63,067 bases of DNA from assembly GCF_000763805.1 (NCBI RefSeq), contig NZ_JRKS01000012.1, positions 1-63,067 on the forward strand. The letters are read 5' to 3'. Below, in pieces: positions 33,625 to 45,827 of this stretch. The notes beneath the pieces were generated by a model. The model was not told where the DNA came from and did no database searches. It saw only the letters and a program-made list of their open reading frames with translations. Position 1 is the stretch's first letter; every line of letters begins with the position of its first letter. Both the position numbers and the translations under genes were made by a program. The stretch comes from Paracoccus sphaerophysae. Its GTDB lineage: Bacteria; Pseudomonadota; Alphaproteobacteria; Rhodobacterales; Rhodobacteraceae.

Positions 33625-36525
33625 CTAGGCGGCGGTCCGGCGCTTGCGGACCGGCTTGACCTCGGCCCCCCGCCGCCTTGCCGCGGTCGCCAGCATCGGA
33701 GAGAGATAGCGGCCGGTGTGGCTGTCAGGCACCTCGGCGACCTGCTCGGGCGTGCCTTCGGCGACGATCTCGCCGCCGCCATCGCCGCCCTCGGGGCCAA
33801 TGTCGATGATCCAGTCGGCGGTCTTGATGACGTCCAGGTTGTGCTCGATCACGATCACCGTATTGCCCTGATCGACCAGCGAATGCAGCACTTCCAGCAG
33901 CTTGCGGGTGTCGTCGAAATGCAGCCCCGTCGTCGGTTCGTCGAGGATGTACAGCGTCTTGCCGGTCGAGGCGCGGGAGAGTTCCTTGGCCAGCTTGACC
34001 CGCTGTGCCTCGCCCCCCGACAGCGTGGTGGCCTGCTGGCCGACCTTGACGTAGCCGAGGCCCACCTCCAGCAGCGCGTCCATCTTGGACCGGATCGAGG
34101 GCACCGCCTTGAAGAACTCCTGCGCGTCCTCGATGGTCATGTCCAGCACGTCGGCGATGGACTTGCCCTTGAACTCGACCTCGAGCGTCTCGCGGTTGTA
34201 GCGCTTGCCCTTGCAGGTCTCGCAGGTGACGTAGACGTCGGGCAGGAAGTGCATCTCGATCTTGATGACGCCGTCGCCCTGGCACGCCTCGCACCGCCCG
34301 CCCTTGACGTTGAAGCTGAAGCGCCCGGGCTTGTAGCCGCGGGCCTTCGACTCGGGCAGCCCGGCGAACCAGTCGCGGATATGGGTGTAGGCGCCGGTAT
34401 AGGTCGCCGGGTTCGACCGCGGGGTGCGCCCGATGGGGCGCTGGTCGATGTCGATGACCTTGTCCAGCAGCTCGAGCCCCTTGACGGCGCGGGCGGGCGC
34501 CGGGGTCTGGCGAGCGCCGTTCAGCCGCATCGAGGCGGTCTTGAACAGCGTCTCGATGGTCAGCGTGGACTTGCCGCCGCCCGAGACGCCGGTGATGCAG
34601 GTGAACGTCCCCAGCGGGAACCCGACCGTCACGTCCTTGAGGTTGTTGCCGGTCGCGCCCTCGACCACGACCTTCTTGCCGTTGCCCTTCCGGCGTTCGG
34701 CCGGGACGGGGATCTCGCGCACCCCGGCCAGATACTGGCCGGTCAGGCTGGCCGGGTCGGCCTCGATCTCGGCCGGCGTGCCCTTGGCGACCACCTGCCC
34801 GCCGTGGACCCCCGCCCCCGGCCCCATGTCGAAGACATAATCGGCGTGGCGGATCGCGTCCTCGTCATGCTCGACCACGATCACCGAGTTGCCCTGATCG
34901 CGCAGCCCCTTCAGCGCATCGAGCAGCCGGTCGTTGTCGCGCTGGTGGAGCCCGATGCTGGGCTCGTCCAGCACATACAGCACCCCCGTCAGACCGCTGC
35001 CGATCTGGCTGGCAAGCCGGATGCGCTGGCTTTCCCCGCCCGACAGCGTCCCGGCGGCGCGGCTGAGCGTCAGGTAGTCCAGCCCCACGTTGACGAGGAA
35101 CCCCAGCCTTTCGCGGATTTCCTTGAGGATGGCGCGGGCGATCTCGTTCTTCTGCGCCGTCAGGCTCTCCGGCGCGGCCTCGACCCAGGCCAGCGCCTCG
35201 CGGATCGAGAGGTCCGTGACCTGGCCGATATGCGTGCCGGCGATCTTGACCGCCAGCGCCTCGGGCTTCAGCCGCCAGCCGTTGCAGACATGGCAGGGGC
35301 GGTTGTTCTGATAGCGCTCCATCTCTTCGCGCGACCAGGCGCTGTCGGTCTCGCGGTACCGGCGCTCCATGTTGGGGATCACGCCCTCGAAGGTCCGGCT
35401 GACCTCGTAGACGCGGCCGGCATCGTCGAAGCGGAAGCGGATTTCCTCGGCACCCGAGCCGTGCATGAACAGCGACCGGGTCTGGTCCGGCAGGTCGCGC
35501 CACGGGGTCTTGCAGTCGAACCCGTAATGCTTGGCCAGCGCGTTGATCGTCTGGGTCAGATAGGCCGATTTCGACTTGGCCCAAGGCGCAATGGCGCCTT
35601 GCGCCACCGACAGGCCGGTGTCGGGGACGATCAGCCGTTCGTCGAAGAACAGCTCGACCCCCAGACCGTCGCAGGCCGGGCAGGCGCCGTAGGGAGCGTT
35701 GAAGGAAAACAGCCGCGGCTCGATCTCGGCGATGGTGAAGCCGCTGACCGGGCAGGCGAATTTCTCGGAAAAGGTGATGCGCTCGGGCTCGCCCTCGCCC
35801 TCGGCCGGGGCGGTTTCCAGAACGGCGATGCCGTCGGCAAGGTCCAGCGCGGTGCGGAAGCTGTCGGCCAGCCGCGTGGCGATGTCGCCGCGCACGACGA
35901 TCCTGTCCACCACCACGTCGATGTCGTGGCGCAGCTTCTTGTCCAAGACCGGCGGTGTGTCGAGTTCGTGAAACGCCCCGTCCACCCGCACCCGCTGGAA
36001 CCCCCGCTTTCGCAGGTCCAGCAGTTCCTTTTCATAGGCGCCCTTGCGGTCGCGGACCATCGGGGCGAGCAGATAGGCGCGCGTCCCCTCGGGCAGGGCC
36101 AGCACCCGGTCCACCATGTCCTGCACCTGCTGCGCCTCGATCGGCAGGCCGGTCGCCGGCGAATAGGGCGTGCCGGCGCGGGCGAACAGAAGCCGCAAAT
36201 AGTCGTAGATTTCCGTGACCGTCCCCACGGTCGAGCGCGGGTTCTTCGAGGTCGTCTTCTGCTCGATCGAGATCGCCGGCGAGAGGCCCGAGATGTGGTC
36301 CACGTCCGGCTTGCCCATCATGTCGAGGAACTGCCGCGCATAGGCCGACAGGCTCTCGACATAGCGCCGCTGCCCCTCGGCGTAGATGGTGTCGAAGGCA
36401 AGGCTGGACTTGCCCGACCCGCTCAGCCCGGTGATGACCACCAGACTGTCGCGCGGAATGTCCATGTCCACGCCCTTGAGGTTGTGTTCGCGCGCACCGC
36501 GGACTTCGATGAACTTCTGTTCCAT
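33625..36525 (-). CDS. uvrA: excinuclease ABC subunit A
   Basis: UvrA recognises DNA damage and loads UvrB in nucleotide excision repair. Both ABC modules are complete: Walker [21 protein letters not shown] near the start and [20 protein letters not shown] in the second half, signatures [20 protein letters not shown] and [20 protein letters not shown], and zinc fingers with CPACDG, CHVCNG, CEACQG and CETCKG. The start ATG 36525 ([19 protein letters not shown]) has GAGG upstream and gives 966 residues; an earlier ATG adds nine residues. An SOS box lies about 70 bases upstream. Confidence 0.97.
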   Translation of the reverse strand: MEQKFIEVRGAREHNLKGVDMDIPRDSLVVITGLSGSGKSSLAFDTIYAEGQRRYVESLSAYARQFLDMMGKPDVDHISGLSPAISIEQKTTSKNPRSTVGTVTEIYDYLRLLFARAGTPYSPATGLPIEAQQVQDMVDRVLALPEGTRAYLLAPMVRDRKGAYEKELLDLRKRGFQRVRVDGAFHELDTPPVLDKKLRHDIDVVVDRIVVRGDIATRLADSFRTALDLADGIAVLETAPAEGEGEPERITFSEKFACPVSGFTIAEIEPRLFSFNAPYGACPACDGLGVELFFDERLIVPDTGLSVAQGAIAPWAKSKSAYLTQTINALAKHYGFDCKTPWRDLPDQTRSLFMHGSGAEEIRFRFDDAGRVYEVSRTFEGVIPNMERRYRETDSAWSREEMERYQNNRPCHVCNGWRLKPEALAVKIAGTHIGQVTDLSIREALAWVEAAPESLTAQKNEIARAILKEIRERLGFLVNVGLDYLTLSRAAGTLSGGESQRIRLASQIGSGLTGVLYVLDEPSIGLHQRDNDRLLDALKGLRDQGNSVIVVEHDEDAIRHADYVFDMGPGAGVHGGQVVAKGTPAEIEADPASLTGQYLAGVREIPVPAERRKGNGKKVVVEGATGNNLKDVTVGFPLGTFTCITGVSGGGKSTLTIETLFKTASMRLNGARQTPAPARAVKGLELLDKVIDIDQRPIGRTPRSNPATYTGAYTHIRDWFAGLPESKARGYKPGRFSFNVKGGRCEACQGDGVIKIEMHFLPDVYVTCETCKGKRYNRETLEVEFKGKSIADVLDMTIEDAQEFFKAVPSIRSKMDALLEVGLGYVKVGQQATTLSGGEAQRVKLAKELSRASTGKTLYILDEPTTGLHFDDTRKLLEVLHSLVDQGNTVIVIEHNLDVIKTADWIIDIGPEGGDGGGEIVAEGTPEQVAEVPDSHTGRYLSPMLATAARRRGAEVKPVRKRRTAA

Positions 36526-36593
36526 GCGGACCTCGTGGGGGGACAAGGGCATCAGATAGGCACCGCGCTGGGGAACGCAACCCGGGCCACCGG

Positions 36594-36608
36594 GAACATA
36601 GCGCGAAC
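36594..36608 (-). promoter_or_regulatory. LexA (SOS) box before uvrA, alphaproteobacterial direct-repeat type
   Basis: On the minus strand the sequence GTTC-GCGCTAT-GTTC occupies 36608-36594, a direct repeat GTTC-N7-GTTC. This is the LexA-binding motif reported for alphaproteobacteria such as Rhodobacter and rhizobia, unlike the palindromic enterobacterial box. It lies about 70 bases before the uvrA start, as expected for SOS control of uvrA. Confidence 0.8.
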
Positions 36609-36701
36609 AAACGGAAAGGAAAACCCGCCGGCGTGCTGGACTGCCATGCGGGCGTCGTGTTCTCTTGCGAAAGACCCCCGACCCAAAGCGGAGCCCCGGC
36701 G

Positions 36702-38324
36702 ATGAAGTTCACGACCCCCATTACGACGCGCACCCTGCTGGCCTCGGCCGGCCTGCTGGCGCTCAGCGTCGGCGCGGCGCAGGCGGAATACGTGCTGCAC
36801 GTCCTGCACACCAACGATTTCCACAGCCGCATCGAGCCGATCAACAAGTACGATTCGACCTGCGACGCCGAGACGCTGGAGAAGAAGGAGTGCTTTGGCG
36901 GCGTGGCCCGGCTGGCCGCCGCGATCAAGGCCAAGCGTGACGAGATCAAGGCCGCCGGTGGCAACGTCATCGTGGTCGATGCCGGCGACCAGTATCAGGG
37001 GTCGCTGTTCTACACGACCTACAAGGGCAAGGACACGGTCGAGTTCATGAACGCGATCGGCTATGACGCCATGAGCCTCGGCAACCACGAATTCGACGAC
37101 GGGCCGGACGGGACCATGATCCTGCTGGACGGCGCGAAGATGCCGGTGATGTCGGGCAACCTCGACGTGTCGCAGTCCAACCAGCTGAACGGCAAGCTCA
37201 AGGACACCATCACGCTGGACGTGGACGGCGAAAAGATCGGGCTGGTGTCCACGCTGGCGATGGACACGCCGGAAACCGCATCCCCCGGCAACACGGTCAT
37301 CTTCAAGGACGACCTCGAAAGCCTCAAGGGCGACGTGCAGGCGCTGACCGATGCCGGGGTGACCAAGATCATCGGCCTGACCCATGTCGGCTATGCGCGC
37401 GACCAGGACTACGCGGCCCAGGTGCCGGGGCTGGACGCGATCATCGGCGGCCATTCGCACACGCTGCTGGGTCCGATGGAGGGCGCGGCCGGGGCCTATC
37501 CGACGATGGTCAAGGCCGCCGACGGGCCCGATGTGCCGGTCGCCACGGCCTATGCCTATGGCAAGTACCTGGGACACCTGACCCTGACCTTCGACGACGC
37601 CGGCAAGCTCACCGCCGCGACCGGCGAGCCGATCCTGATCGAACAGGCCATGCCCGAGGACGAGGCGATCGCCGCCCGGGTCAAGGAAATGGCCGCGCCG
37701 ATCGAGGAGCTGCGCAACAAGCAGGTGGCCGAGACCGCCGCCCCGATCGACGGCGGCCGCGACAGCTGCCGGGCGAAGGAATGCGAGATGGGCAGCCTGG
37801 TCGCCGACGCCATGCTGGCGCGGGTCAAGGACCAGGGAGTGACCATCGCGATCCAGAACGGCGGCGGGCTGCGCGCCTCGATCGATGCCGGCCCGGTGAC
37901 GATGGGCGAGGTCTATGACGTGCTGCCGTTCCAGAACACGCTGTCCACCTTCGAGGCGACGGGGGCGACGGTGCTCGCGGCGCTGGAAAACGGCGCCAGC
38001 CAGTACGAGGAAAAGGCCGGCCGCTTTGCCCAGGTGGCGGGGCTGAAATACAGCGTCGATCCCAAGGCCGCCGCCGGCAGCCGGATCAGCGACGTGCAGG
38101 TGGCGTCGGGCGACAGCTGGGCGGCGCTGGACCCGGCGGCCAGCTACAAGCTGGTGACGAACAACTATGTCCGCACCGGCGGGGACGGCTACAAGATGTT
38201 CGATGCCGAGGGCAAGAACGCCTATGACTTCGGCCCCGACCTGGCCGACGTGCTGGCCGAATACCTGGCCCAGCAGGGTCCGGGCTACAAGCCGGTGCTG
38301 GACGGGCGCATCACCGTCAAGTGA
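36702..38324 (+). CDS. periplasmic bifunctional 5'-nucleotidase / 2',3'-cyclic phosphodiesterase (UshA/CpdB-like)
   Basis: The 540-residue protein has a signal peptide ([19 protein letters not shown]). The N-terminal calcineurin-like metallophosphoesterase domain shows [48 protein letters not shown] and [11 protein letters not shown], the dinuclear metal ligands. The C-terminal 5'-nucleotidase domain has [40 protein letters not shown] and [16 protein letters not shown]. Such enzymes release phosphate and nucleosides from extracellular nucleotides. ATG 36702 is preceded by GGAG. It is divergent from uvrA and converges on miaB. Substrate preference cannot be told. Confidence 0.92.
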   Translation: MKFTTPITTRTLLASAGLLALSVGAAQAEYVLHVLHTNDFHSRIEPINKYDSTCDAETLEKKECFGGVARLAAAIKAKRDEIKAAGGNVIVVDAGDQYQGSLFYTTYKGKDTVEFMNAIGYDAMSLGNHEFDDGPDGTMILLDGAKMPVMSGNLDVSQSNQLNGKLKDTITLDVDGEKIGLVSTLAMDTPETASPGNTVIFKDDLESLKGDVQALTDAGVTKIIGLTHVGYARDQDYAAQVPGLDAIIGGHSHTLLGPMEGAAGAYPTMVKAADGPDVPVATAYAYGKYLGHLTLTFDDAGKLTAATGEPILIEQAMPEDEAIAARVKEMAAPIEELRNKQVAETAAPIDGGRDSCRAKECEMGSLVADAMLARVKDQGVTIAIQNGGGLRASIDAGPVTMGEVYDVLPFQNTLSTFEATGATVLAALENGASQYEEKAGRFAQVAGLKYSVDPKAAAGSRISDVQVASGDSWAALDPAASYKLVTNNYVRTGGDGYKMFDAEGKNAYDFGPDLADVLAEYLAQQGPGYKPVLDGRITVK

Positions 38325-38343
38325 GGGCGTGCGCGGGCGCCCT
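38324..38343. terminator. possible bidirectional hairpin between the 5'-nucleotidase and miaB
   Basis: AGGGCG (38324-38329) pairs with CGCCCT (38338-38343) around an eight-base loop, spanning both convergent stop codons. There is no U tract, so it is a weak terminator candidate. It fits the 17-base gap between the two genes. Confidence 0.35.
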
Positions 38344-39673
38344 AGCGCTCGGGTCCCGCCGGCGGGCCGGCCAGTTCGCCCTGCAGCGAATTGGGCGCGC
38401 TGGCGACGATCCTCACCTGCACCAGGTCGCCCACCGCGGCCTCCGGCGCCTGCACGAAGACCGAGTGCAGATAGTCCGACTTGCCGACCATCTGCCCCGG
38501 CATCCGCCCCGGCTTTTCGAACAGCACCCCCAGCGTGCGCCCGACCATCGCGTCCTGCGCGGCCTTCTGCTGGCGGCCCAGCAGCGCCTGCAATTCCTGC
38601 AGCCGCGCATCGGCCACGGAGTCCTCGACCGGGGCGCGGCCCGCCGCGGGCGTGCCGGGACGCGGCGAATACTTGAACGAGAACGCGGTGCCGAAGCCCA
38701 CCTGCTCGATCAGGCGCAGGGTCGCGGCGTGGTCCTGGTCGGTCTCGCCCGGAAAGCCCACGATGAAATCCGAGGTCAGCAGGATGTCCGGCCGCGCCCC
38801 GCGGATGCGTTCGATCAGCCGTAGATACTGATCCGCGGTGTGTTTGCGGTTCATCGCCTTCAGCACCCGGTCCGACCCCGACTGAACCGGCAGATGCAGA
38901 TAGGGCATCAGCTGCGGCACGTCCCGGTGCGCCGCGATCAGGTCGTCGGTCATGTCGTTGGGGTGGCTGGTCGTATAGCGGATCCGGTCCAGCCCCTCGA
39001 TCTCGCCCAGCGCGCGGATCAGCGCCCCGAACCCCGAGGCCCCCTCGCCGTGCCAGCCATTCACGTTCTGGCCCAGCAGGGTGATCTCGCGCACCCCGCG
39101 GGCGACCAGGTCGCGCGCCTCGGTCAGGATGCGGGCGGCGGGGCGGCTGACCTCGGCCCCGCGGGTATAGGGGACCACGCAGAAGGCGCAGAACTTGTCG
39201 CAGCCCTCCTGCACGGTCAGGAAGGCGGCCGGATGGCGGCGGGTGGCGGCGCGCTGCGGCAGGTGGTCGAACTTGTCCTCGGCCGGGAACTCGGTGTCCA
39301 CGGCCGGCGCCTCGCCCCGCGCCATGGCGGGCAGCCGGTGATAGGCCTGCGGGCCGACCACCAGGTCGACCAGCGGCATCCGGCGGATGATCTCGTCCCC
39401 CTCGGCCTGCGCCACGCAGCCCGCGACCCCGATCTTGAGATCGGGCCGTTCCGCCTTGAGCGGCTTCAGCCGGCCAAGATCGGAATACAGCTTTTCGGAG
39501 GCCTTCTCGCGGATATGGCAGGTGTTCAGCAGCACCATGTCGGCTGCGGCCTGGTCCTCGGTCAGCTCATAGCCTTCGGCCGCCATCGCCTCGGCCATGC
39601 GCTGGCTGTCATAGACGTTCATCTGGCAGCCATAGGTCTTGATGAACAGCCGTTTCGGGCTCTGGTCGGTCAT
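38342..39673 (-). CDS. miaB: tRNA-2-methylthio-N6-dimethylallyladenosine synthase MiaB
   Basis: MiaB is a radical-SAM methylthiotransferase that adds methylthio to the i6A37 made by MiaA. The N-terminal domain has three cluster cysteines ([45 protein letters not shown]). The radical-SAM motif is [20 protein letters not shown] domain ends the protein ([19 protein letters not shown]). It is 443 residues from ATG 39673, preceded by an intergenic region shared with the cysS leader on the other strand. Confidence 0.96.
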   Translation of the reverse strand: MTDQSPKRLFIKTYGCQMNVYDSQRMAEAMAAEGYELTEDQAAADMVLLNTCHIREKASEKLYSDLGRLKPLKAERPDLKIGVAGCVAQAEGDEIIRRMPLVDLVVGPQAYHRLPAMARGEAPAVDTEFPAEDKFDHLPQRAATRRHPAAFLTVQEGCDKFCAFCVVPYTRGAEVSRPAARILTEARDLVARGVREITLLGQNVNGWHGEGASGFGALIRALGEIEGLDRIRYTTSHPNDMTDDLIAAHRDVPQLMPYLHLPVQSGSDRVLKAMNRKHTADQYLRLIERIRGARPDILLTSDFIVGFPGETDQDHAATLRLIEQVGFGTAFSFKYSPRPGTPAAGRAPVEDSVADARLQELQALLGRQQKAAQDAMVGRTLGVLFEKPGRMPGQMVGKSDYLHSVFVQAPEAAVGDLVQVRIVASAPNSLQGELAGPPAGPER

Positions 39674-39805
39674 GGCACGGGCTTTCGGTGGGACGGGCGC
39701 TGATACCACCGCAGGGGCGACAAGAAAAGCGTCGCGGACGTGCGCGGAGGAAAGCGACGGCGGAGGCCGCTTGCCGCTGGCCGGGCCGGCTGCTAAGGCA
39801 GCGCC

Positions 39806-39847
39806 ATGAACGCACGCGCCGCCGATTGCTGCTGCATTACCGTCTGA
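39806..39847 (+). CDS. putative 13-residue cysteine-rich leader peptide of cysS
   Basis: An ATG at 39806, with AAGG nine to ten bases before it, opens a 13-codon frame [13 protein letters not shown] that ends in TGA at 39847, 55 bases before the cysS start. Three consecutive TGC cysteine codons (39827-39835) stand before the gene for cysteinyl-tRNA synthetase. This is the design of an attenuation leader in which ribosomes stall on the control codons when charged tRNA-Cys is scarce. The adjacent downstream RNA can fold in two exclusive ways (see next entry). Cysteine-rich leader peptides are known elsewhere in bacteria. The role here is inferred from position and codons. Confidence 0.65.
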   Translation: MNARAADCCCITV

Positions 39848-39856
39848 CACGCGACA

Positions 39857-39896
39857 GGCGGGCCGTTCACGCGCGACATGAACCCCGCCCGAGGGG
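39857..39896 (+). promoter_or_regulatory. alternative hairpins in the cysS leader that may expose or hide the ribosome binding site
   Basis: Hairpin 1: GGCGGG (39857-39862) pairs with CCCGCC (39884-39889) and GTTCA (39865-39869) with TGAAC (39879-39883), eleven pairs with a two-base bulge and a nine-base loop. Hairpin 2: CCCC (39883-39886) pairs with GGGG (39893-39896), which is the cysS Shine-Dalgarno (GAGGGGG, 39891-39897). Both use 39883-39886, so they exclude each other. A ribosome stalled on the Cys codons leaves hairpin 1 free to form and the Shine-Dalgarno open; one that reaches the stop at 39847 would cover the 5' arm and favour hairpin 2. There is no U tract, so control would act on translation initiation. 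Inference only. Confidence 0.5.
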
Positions 39897-39902
39897 GAAA
39901 TC

Positions 39903-41392
<1,490 letters not shown>

Positions 41393-41396
<4 letters not shown>

Positions 41397-43006
41397 CCCG
41401 GTCCACCCTCTCCCTCTACGACACCACCCTCCGCGACGGCCAGCAGACCCAGGGGGTCCAGTTCACCGCCGCCGAAAAGGTCGAGATCGCGCAGATGCTT
41501 GACGCGCTGGGGGTCGATTACATCGAGGGCGGCTGGCCCGGGGCGAACCCGACCGATTCGGATTTTTTCGCCGCCGCCCCGCAGACCCGCGCCACCATGA
41601 CCGCCTTCGGCATGACCCGGCGCGCGGGCCGGTCGGCCGGAAACGACGACGTGCTGGCCGCGGTGCTGGATGCGCGCACGCCCGCCGTCTGTCTGGTCGG
41701 CAAGACCCACGACTATCATGTGCGCGAGGCGCTGGGCGTCAGCCTCGACGAGAACCTCGACAGCATCGCCGCCTCGGTCGCCCATGTCGTGGCGCAGGGC
41801 CGCGAGGCGATCTTCGACGCCGAGCATTTCTTCGACGGCTACGCGGCGAACCCGGGCTATGCGCTGGACTGCCTCTGTGCCGCCCGCGATGCCGGCGCCC
41901 GCTGGATCGTGCTGTGCGACACCAATGGCGGCACCCTGCCCGACCGCATCGGCGCGGTCACGGCCGCGGTCATCGCCGCCGGCATCCCCGGCGACCGGCT
42001 GGGCATCCATTGCCACGACGACACCGGCAACGCCGTCGCGGGCTCTCTGGCCGCGGTCGCGGCCGGGGCGCGGCAGGTGCAGGGGACGCTGAACGGCCTC
42101 GGCGAGCGCTGCGGCAACGCCAGCCTCACGACGCTGATCCCGACGCTGCTGCTCAAGGAGCCCTACGCCTCGACCCTGCGGACCGGGGTCGGGCACGGGG
42201 CGCTGGCCGATCTGACCCGGATCTCGCGCCGGCTGGACGAGATCCTGAACCGCGTCCCCGACCGCGCCGCGCCCTATGTCGGCGCCTCGGCCTTTGCCCA
42301 CAAGGCGGGGCTGCATGCCAGCGCGATCCTCAAGGCGCCGCAGACCTATGAGCATGTCGATCCCGCCACGGTCGGCAACGAACGCGTCATCCCGATGTCG
42401 AACCAGGCGGGCCAGTCGAACCTGCGCGCCCGGCTGGCCGGCGCGGGCATCGCCGTCGCGCCCGGCGATCCGGCGCTGGCCCGCATCCTGGCGGTGGTCA
42501 AGGAGCGCGAGGACCAGGGCTACGCCTATGATTCGGCGCAGGCGTCCTTCGAGCTGCTGGCCCGCGCCGAGCTGGACCAGCTGCCGCGGTTCTTCGAGGT
42601 CGAACGCTACCGCGTCACCGTCGAGCGCCGGATGAACGCCCGCGGGCACCGGATCTCGGTCAGCGAGGCTGTGGTCGTCGTCCGCATCGGTGATCAACGG
42701 GTGATGTCGGTCAGCGATTCCGGCGGCAGCGGCGAGGATGCCGGGCCGGTCAATGCGCTGTGGCGGGCGCTGGCCAAGGACCTGGGGCCGTGGCAGGCCT
42801 CGATCGACGGCATGGCGCTGACCGATTTCCGGGTGCGGATCATCGGCACGGGCACGGACGCGGTGACCCGGGTGACGATCGATTCCGCCGATGACCGGGG
42901 GGCGGCGTGGTCGACGGTCGGGGTGTCTCCGAACATCGTCGATGCGAGTTTCGAGGCGCTGGTCGACGCGATCCGCTGGAAGCTGATCCGCGACGGCGCG
43001 GCATGA
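41393..43006 (+). CDS. cimA: (R)-citramalate synthase
   Basis: CimA condenses pyruvate and acetyl-CoA to citramalate, a threonine-independent route to 2-oxobutyrate and isoleucine. The N-terminal DRE-TIM barrel shows [59 protein letters not shown], and [20 protein letters not shown] LeuA-dimer-type regulatory C-terminal domain follows ([20 protein letters not shown]). At 537 residues it matches the long CimA class. Homocitrate synthase or isopropylmalate synthase are less likely because of the [10 protein letters not shown] motif. It is coupled to cysS (GTGA) and to the next gene (ATGA). Confidence 0.92.
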
Positions 43007-43749
43007 GCGACCTCGCGCCGCTGATCGACCGGCTCAGGCGCGACGACCCCGACCGGCTGGCGATGGCGCTGCTCGCCCCCGCTGCGGCGCGGAGCCGACT
43101 GGTGACGCTGTATGCGCTGAACGCCGAGCTGGCGCGCACGGCGCTGTCGGCCCGCGATCCGATGGTCGCGGAAATCCGGGTGCAATGGTGGGTGGACCGG
43201 CTGCAGGCCTTCGCGGACGGCACCCCGCCGCCGCATGAACTGCTGACGCCGTTGTGGGCGGCATGGGGGCCCGAGGCCGCCGGAATGACGGGGCTGGCCG
43301 AGGCCCGCCGCCATGACGCCGCGCGCAAGCCGTTCACCGATCCGCTCGAGGTCGTGGCCTATGCTGATGCCACCGGCGGGGCGCTGATGCAGCTCGCGGC
43401 ACGGGCGGCGGGGGCGGAGGGCCCGGCGGTGCTGGCGCAAGGCCGCGCCGCGGCGCTGACCGCCTGGCTGCGGGCGCGCCCGGCGCTGCAGGCGCTGGGG
43501 CTGGGACTGGCGCGCCCCGATGCGGCGGCCTTGCGGGCATTGGCTGACAGCGCGGCCCGCGCCTTTGCCGTGGCCAGGGCCGCGCGGCGCGAGGTTCCCG
43601 CCGCGGCCGCGCCGGTGCTGTTTGCAGGCGCCGCCCCGCGCGCGGTCCTCGCTGCCGCGCAAGAGGGCCGCGATCCTGCGCCGCCCTCGGAGTTCCGGCG
43701 CCGCGCCGCGCTGCTGAGGCTCGCGCTGACCGGGCAGTGGTGGGTTTAA
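43003..43749 (+). CDS. squalene/phytoene-synthase-fold protein, probably non-catalytic (NDUFAF6-like)
   Basis: The 248-residue protein has the trans-isoprenyl-diphosphate-synthase head-to-head fold pattern: LYALNAELARTALSARDPMV then AEIRVQWWVDRLQAFADG, and DPLEVVAYADATGGALMQLA. The two Asp-rich DxxxD motifs of true squalene and phytoene synthases are not seen, so catalysis is doubtful. Eukaryotic NDUFAF6, a complex I assembly factor, belongs to this degenerate group; a parallel role in this complex I-containing organism is a speculation. It overlaps cimA as ATGA and is the last gene of the cysS operon. Confidence 0.7.
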   Translation: MSDLAPLIDRLRRDDPDRLAMALLAPAAARSRLVTLYALNAELARTALSARDPMVAEIRVQWWVDRLQAFADGTPPPHELLTPLWAAWGPEAAGMTGLAEARRHDAARKPFTDPLEVVAYADATGGALMQLAARAAGAEGPAVLAQGRAAALTAWLRARPALQALGLGLARPDAAALRALADSAARAFAVARAARREVPAAAAPVLFAGAAPRAVLAAAQEGRDPAPPSEFRRRAALLRLALTGQWWV

Positions 43750-43844
43750 CCGCTTATTCAGTGGTTTCTGCCAGTTTGGGGGCCAGACAGCGAATCAACG
43801 GGGTTTCCGGATGACAACTGCCATGCCGCGTGGGGGGCGCTGAG

Positions 43845-44888
43845 ATGCGCCCGGTCCGCGTTCTTATCATCGACGATTCGATGACCATGCGCCGCCTGAT
43901 CCGGCTGGCGCTGTCAGGGGACCCCCGGATCGACGTGGTGGGCGAGGCCCGCGACGCCCAGCAGGCGCGCGAGCGTCTGGGCGAGTTGCGGCCCGACGTC
44001 CTGACCCTTGACGTGGAAATGCCGGGACAGTCGGGGCTGGATTTTCTCGAACGGCTGATGGCGGTTCGGCCGATGCCGGTCATCATGGTCTCTACCGAGA
44101 CACATCACGGTACCGCCGCCGCGCTCGAGGCGCTGTCGATGGGCGCGGTCGAATGCGTGGGCAAGCCCGTCAACGCCGCCGCGGCTGCCGATTTCGCCAT
44201 GCTGCCGGACCTGGTCGTGGCGGCCTCGACCGCCCTCATCGCCCCGCGCCCGGCGGGTCACCAACGCCCGGCCGGGACACCGCCGCCCACCGGCTTCATC
44301 TGGAACGGCCGCTTCGTTTTGATCGGGTCCTCGACCGGGGGCGTCGATGCGCTGGAACGCATCCTTTCGGAATATCCCTCGAACTGCCCGCCGACCGTCA
44401 TCACCCAGCACATGCCGGCGGGCTTTCTGACCAGCTTCGCCCAGCGGCTGAACACCCGGATCCGGCCGACGATCCAGCTTGCCTCGACCGGGGCGCCGCT
44501 GCTGCCGGGCAACGTCTATCTCGCGCCGGGGGGTGACACCCACCTGGCGATCTCGTCGCCGCGCGCGCCGGTCTGCCATCTGGTCGATGCCGACAAGCGC
44601 AACGGGCATCGGCCCTCGGTGGATTACCTGTTCGAAACCGGCGCCCAGCTGGGCGACAAGGCGATCGCGGTCATGCTGACCGGCATGGGTCGTGACGGCG
44701 CCGACGGGATGCTGGCAATGCGCCGGGCCCGCGCGATCTGCCTGGCGCAGGACGAGGCGACCTCGGTGGTCTGGGGGATGCCGCGCGTCGCCTGGGAAAG
44801 CGGCGCCGTCGACCGGCTCGTGCCGCTGCCCGAGATCGCCACCCAGATCCTGTCGGCGGCCGGCCGGGCGATGCGCGCGGCGTCGTGA
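43845..44888 (+). CDS. cheB: chemotaxis-type protein-glutamate methylesterase CheB, orphan
   Basis: CheB removes methyl groups from chemoreceptors; its receiver domain controls the esterase. The receiver has RVLIIDDSMTMRRLIRLALS, phospho-acceptor in DVLTLDVEMPGQSGLDFLER, switch T/S in VIMVSTET and Lys in ECVGKP. The esterase has the triad Ser (LIGSSTGGVDALERIL), His (VITQHMPAGFL) and Asp (LTGMGRDGADGMLAMRRA). Both domains are complete in 347 residues. ATG 43845 is chosen after GGGGGGCGCTGAG. No cheA, cheR, cheW or receptor gene lies nearby, which is unusual. An Aer-like PAS protein is encoded 7 kb away. Confidence 0.88.
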   Translation: MRPVRVLIIDDSMTMRRLIRLALSGDPRIDVVGEARDAQQARERLGELRPDVLTLDVEMPGQSGLDFLERLMAVRPMPVIMVSTETHHGTAAALEALSMGAVECVGKPVNAAAAADFAMLPDLVVAASTALIAPRPAGHQRPAGTPPPTGFIWNGRFVLIGSSTGGVDALERILSEYPSNCPPTVITQHMPAGFLTSFAQRLNTRIRPTIQLASTGAPLLPGNVYLAPGGDTHLAISSPRAPVCHLVDADKRNGHRPSVDYLFETGAQLGDKAIAVMLTGMGRDGADGMLAMRRARAICLAQDEATSVVWGMPRVAWESGAVDRLVPLPEIATQILSAAGRAMRAAS

Positions 44889-44903
44889 TCGGATGAGGCG
44901 GCC

Positions 44904-45827
44904 TCAGTCGCTGGCGACGAAGCGGAAGGTCTCGCCCTGACGCTCGACCCGGCCGGTGCCACCCTCGGGAAGGTGATAGCCGAGGATCGTCCAACCCTCG
45001 TCGGCAAGCCGCGCCAGGTTGGCCTTGCGGGTTGCGGCGGCAAGCTCTGGGTCGCTGTCGGTCGCGGTGCCGACATCCGGCTGCAGGAAACCCATCGGCG
45101 ACGTCACGAAATCTCCGGTGACGAAGATGCCCTGGTCCGGGGTGCCGACGGCAAACGACATGTGCCCCGGCGTGTGGCCGGGCGTCATCACCGCCCGGAC
45201 GCCGGGCAGGACCTCGGCGCCATCCGCGAAGTGGTTGATCTTGTTGGCTACCGCGTCCAGGCGGCGGCTCGCGCCCACGGCAAAGGACTGCCACGCCTCG
45301 CTGATCGAGTCGACGGTCGCGGGGTCGGTCCAGTATGCGAACTCGTCCGCGCCCATATGCAGCGCAGCGTTGACGAACAGCGGCTCGTCGAATTCGTCCA
45401 GCAGCCCCCACAGGTGATCGGGATGGGCATGGGTAAAGACGACGTCGGTGACATCCTCCGGGGCAACGTTCATCGCCGCCAGCGCCTCGGCGAGCCGCCC
45501 CGCCGTCGGCACGAAGTCGGGACCGGACCCGACGTCGAACAGGATCGTCCGGTCCGGAGTGCGCAGCAGCGTGACGTTCAGCGGGCTTCTCATCACTCCG
45601 TCCGCCGGCAGATCCGCCAGCTTGAGCAACTCTGCCCGTTCCGCCTCGGGCACCCGCTCGAGAAGCGGACCCACCGGCAACTCGAGATGCCCGTCCGACA
45701 GGCTGTCGATCTGGAAATCGCCCATCGTCAGCGTCGTGATGGCCCAGGCCCGTCCGGGCCGGAACGGCAGGCCCGCCGTCGCGGCACAGGCGCCGGCAAG
45801 CAGCATGAATCGGCGACTGATCTTCAT
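44904..45827 (-). CDS. exported metallo-beta-lactamase-fold hydrolase
   Basis: The N terminus MKISRRFMLLAGACAATAGL is twin-arginine-like and leads to an AWA cleavage site, so the protein is probably exported folded through Tat. The metal-binding motif is VVFTHAHPDHLWGLLDEFDE (HxHxDH), with further ligands in VMTPGHTPGHMSFAVG and FVTGDFVTSPMGF. At 307 residues it resembles periplasmic MBL-fold lactonase or quorum-quenching relatives, but the substrate is not clear. ATG 45827 has GGGGAG upstream. It is divergent from edd across 256 bases and converges on cheB. Confidence 0.88.
   Translation of the reverse strand: MKISRRFMLLAGACAATAGLPFRPGRAWAITTLTMGDFQIDSLSDGHLELPVGPLLERVPEAERAELLKLADLPADGVMRSPLNVTLLRTPDRTILFDVGSGPDFVPTAGRLAEALAAMNVAPEDVTDVVFTHAHPDHLWGLLDEFDEPLFVNAALHMGADEFAYWTDPATVDSISEAWQSFAVGASRRLDAVANKINHFADGAEVLPGVRAVMTPGHTPGHMSFAVGTPDQGIFVTGDFVTSPMGFLQPDVGTATDSDPELAAATRKANLARLADEGWTILGYHLPEGGTGRVERQGETFRFVASD

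Noticed and set aside
33433..36705. Open frame of about 1090 codons on the plus strand
   Set aside because: It is antisense to uvrA and to the hydrolase remnant and shows no protein family.
41914..42351. Arg/Pro-rich frame inside cimA
   Set aside because: Same-strand out-of-frame shadow of a secure gene.
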